DNA from: an uncultured Collinsella sp.
GTDB lineage: Bacteria; Actinomycetota; Coriobacteriia; Coriobacteriales; Coriobacteriaceae
Assembly (NCBI GenBank): GCA_958447915.1
Contig: CAUDCB010000142.1
Location: 1 to 5,171, forward strand
Direction of reading: 5' to 3'
DNA length: 5,171 bases
Numbering within the stretch: position 1 is the first letter of the stretch; each line of letters starts with the position of its first letter. The notes under the pieces were generated by a model. That model searched no databases and was not told where the DNA came from. It was given only the letters and a program-made list of their open reading frames with translations. The position numbers and the translations under genes are program-made. Below, piece by piece: positions 5,018 through 5,171 of the stretch.

Positions 5018-5171
5018 CTACTGACCTGTAGAGGGATCGGGCGTGGGCGTAGGCGTTGGAGTGGGGGAACCGCCCTCGCCGCCGCCTTCGCCACCGCTAC
5101 CGTCGCCGCCGGTCGAGCCGCCGGTCGAGCCGCCGGTCGAGCCGCCGGTCGAGCCGCCGGTCGAGCCGCCG
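5018..5171 (-). CDS. C-terminal end of an unidentified protein with Gly-Ser-Thr repeats and Pro-Thr tail (partial)
   Basis: On the - strand, 50 codons precede TAG (5018-5020): five GGST repeats, a Gly/Glu/Asp-rich stretch (GGDGSGGEGGGEGG), then SPTPTPTPTPDPSTGQ. This is a disordered, low-complexity tail. The frame is supported by the in-frame 12-base repeat, by sensible wobble variation outside the repeat, and by a terminator 20 bases beyond the stop. Tails of this kind occur on cell-surface proteins of Gram-positives. In actinobacteria they often end class A penicillin-binding proteins, which is a possible but unproven identity. No LPxTG-type anchor or membrane span is present at this end. 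The body of the gene lies right of the window and its function cannot be read here. Confidence 0.8.
   Translation of the reverse strand, partial: GGSTGGSTGGSTGGSTGGSTGGDGSGGEGGGEGGSPTPTPTPTPDPSTGQ
5111..5171. repeat. 12-bp perfect tandem repeat within the minus-strand gene
   Basis: The unit GGTCGAGCCGCC (+ strand) is repeated five times without a single change from 5111 to 5170, and a sixth copy starts at 5171. On the - strand each unit encodes GGST. Twelve bases keep the frame, so copy-number change only alters linker length. The full array length is cut off by the window edge. Confidence 0.95.

Overview
The window looks like a chromosomal segment from a high-GC Gram-positive actinobacterium, most likely of the Coriobacteriia (Collinsella-like). 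This is an inference from three things: the ribosomal gene order rpsK-rpsD-rpoA-rplQ-truA, the Gram-positive types of RpoA C-terminal domain and ArgR, and the GC-rich codon use. I could not run a database search. Most of the window is core housekeeping sequence. I see no phage, insertion sequence, CRISPR array, tRNA, rRNA or defence cassette, and no clearly undescribed system.

Positions 1-2198 are the 3' end of the large ribosomal protein/RNA polymerase alpha operon, all on the + strand: the last codons of rpsK (S11), rpsD (S4), rpoA (RNA polymerase alpha) and rplQ (L17). It closes with a strong intrinsic terminator at 2168-2198. S4, S11 and L17 go into ribosomes and RpoA nucleates RNA polymerase assembly, so the group couples production of both machines. 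A good sigma70-like promoter (TAGACA-16-TATATT) overlaps the rplQ stop codon. It would start transcription inside the terminator stem, which would let truA be expressed while upstream readthrough is stopped.

Positions 2234-4260 hold truA (tRNA pseudouridine synthase A) and, after a 152-base gap rich in small dyads, a divergent GT2-like glycosyltransferase protein. Its usual acidic motifs are degenerate and its start codon is uncertain.

Positions 4261-4916 hold argR, the arginine-responsive repressor, as a single-gene unit. Its upstream region carries a perfect 12-bp-arm inverted repeat, a candidate ARG box and a plausible promoter. An intrinsic terminator follows the gene. No arginine biosynthesis gene is in view, so ArgR probably acts elsewhere and possibly on itself.

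Positions 4956-5171 hold the 3' end of a gene on the - strand, convergent with argR. It encodes a Gly/Ser/Thr-rich repeat tail and a Pro-Thr tail, with its own terminator. The 12-bp tandem repeat runs off the window edge, so the identity of the gene cannot be read here.
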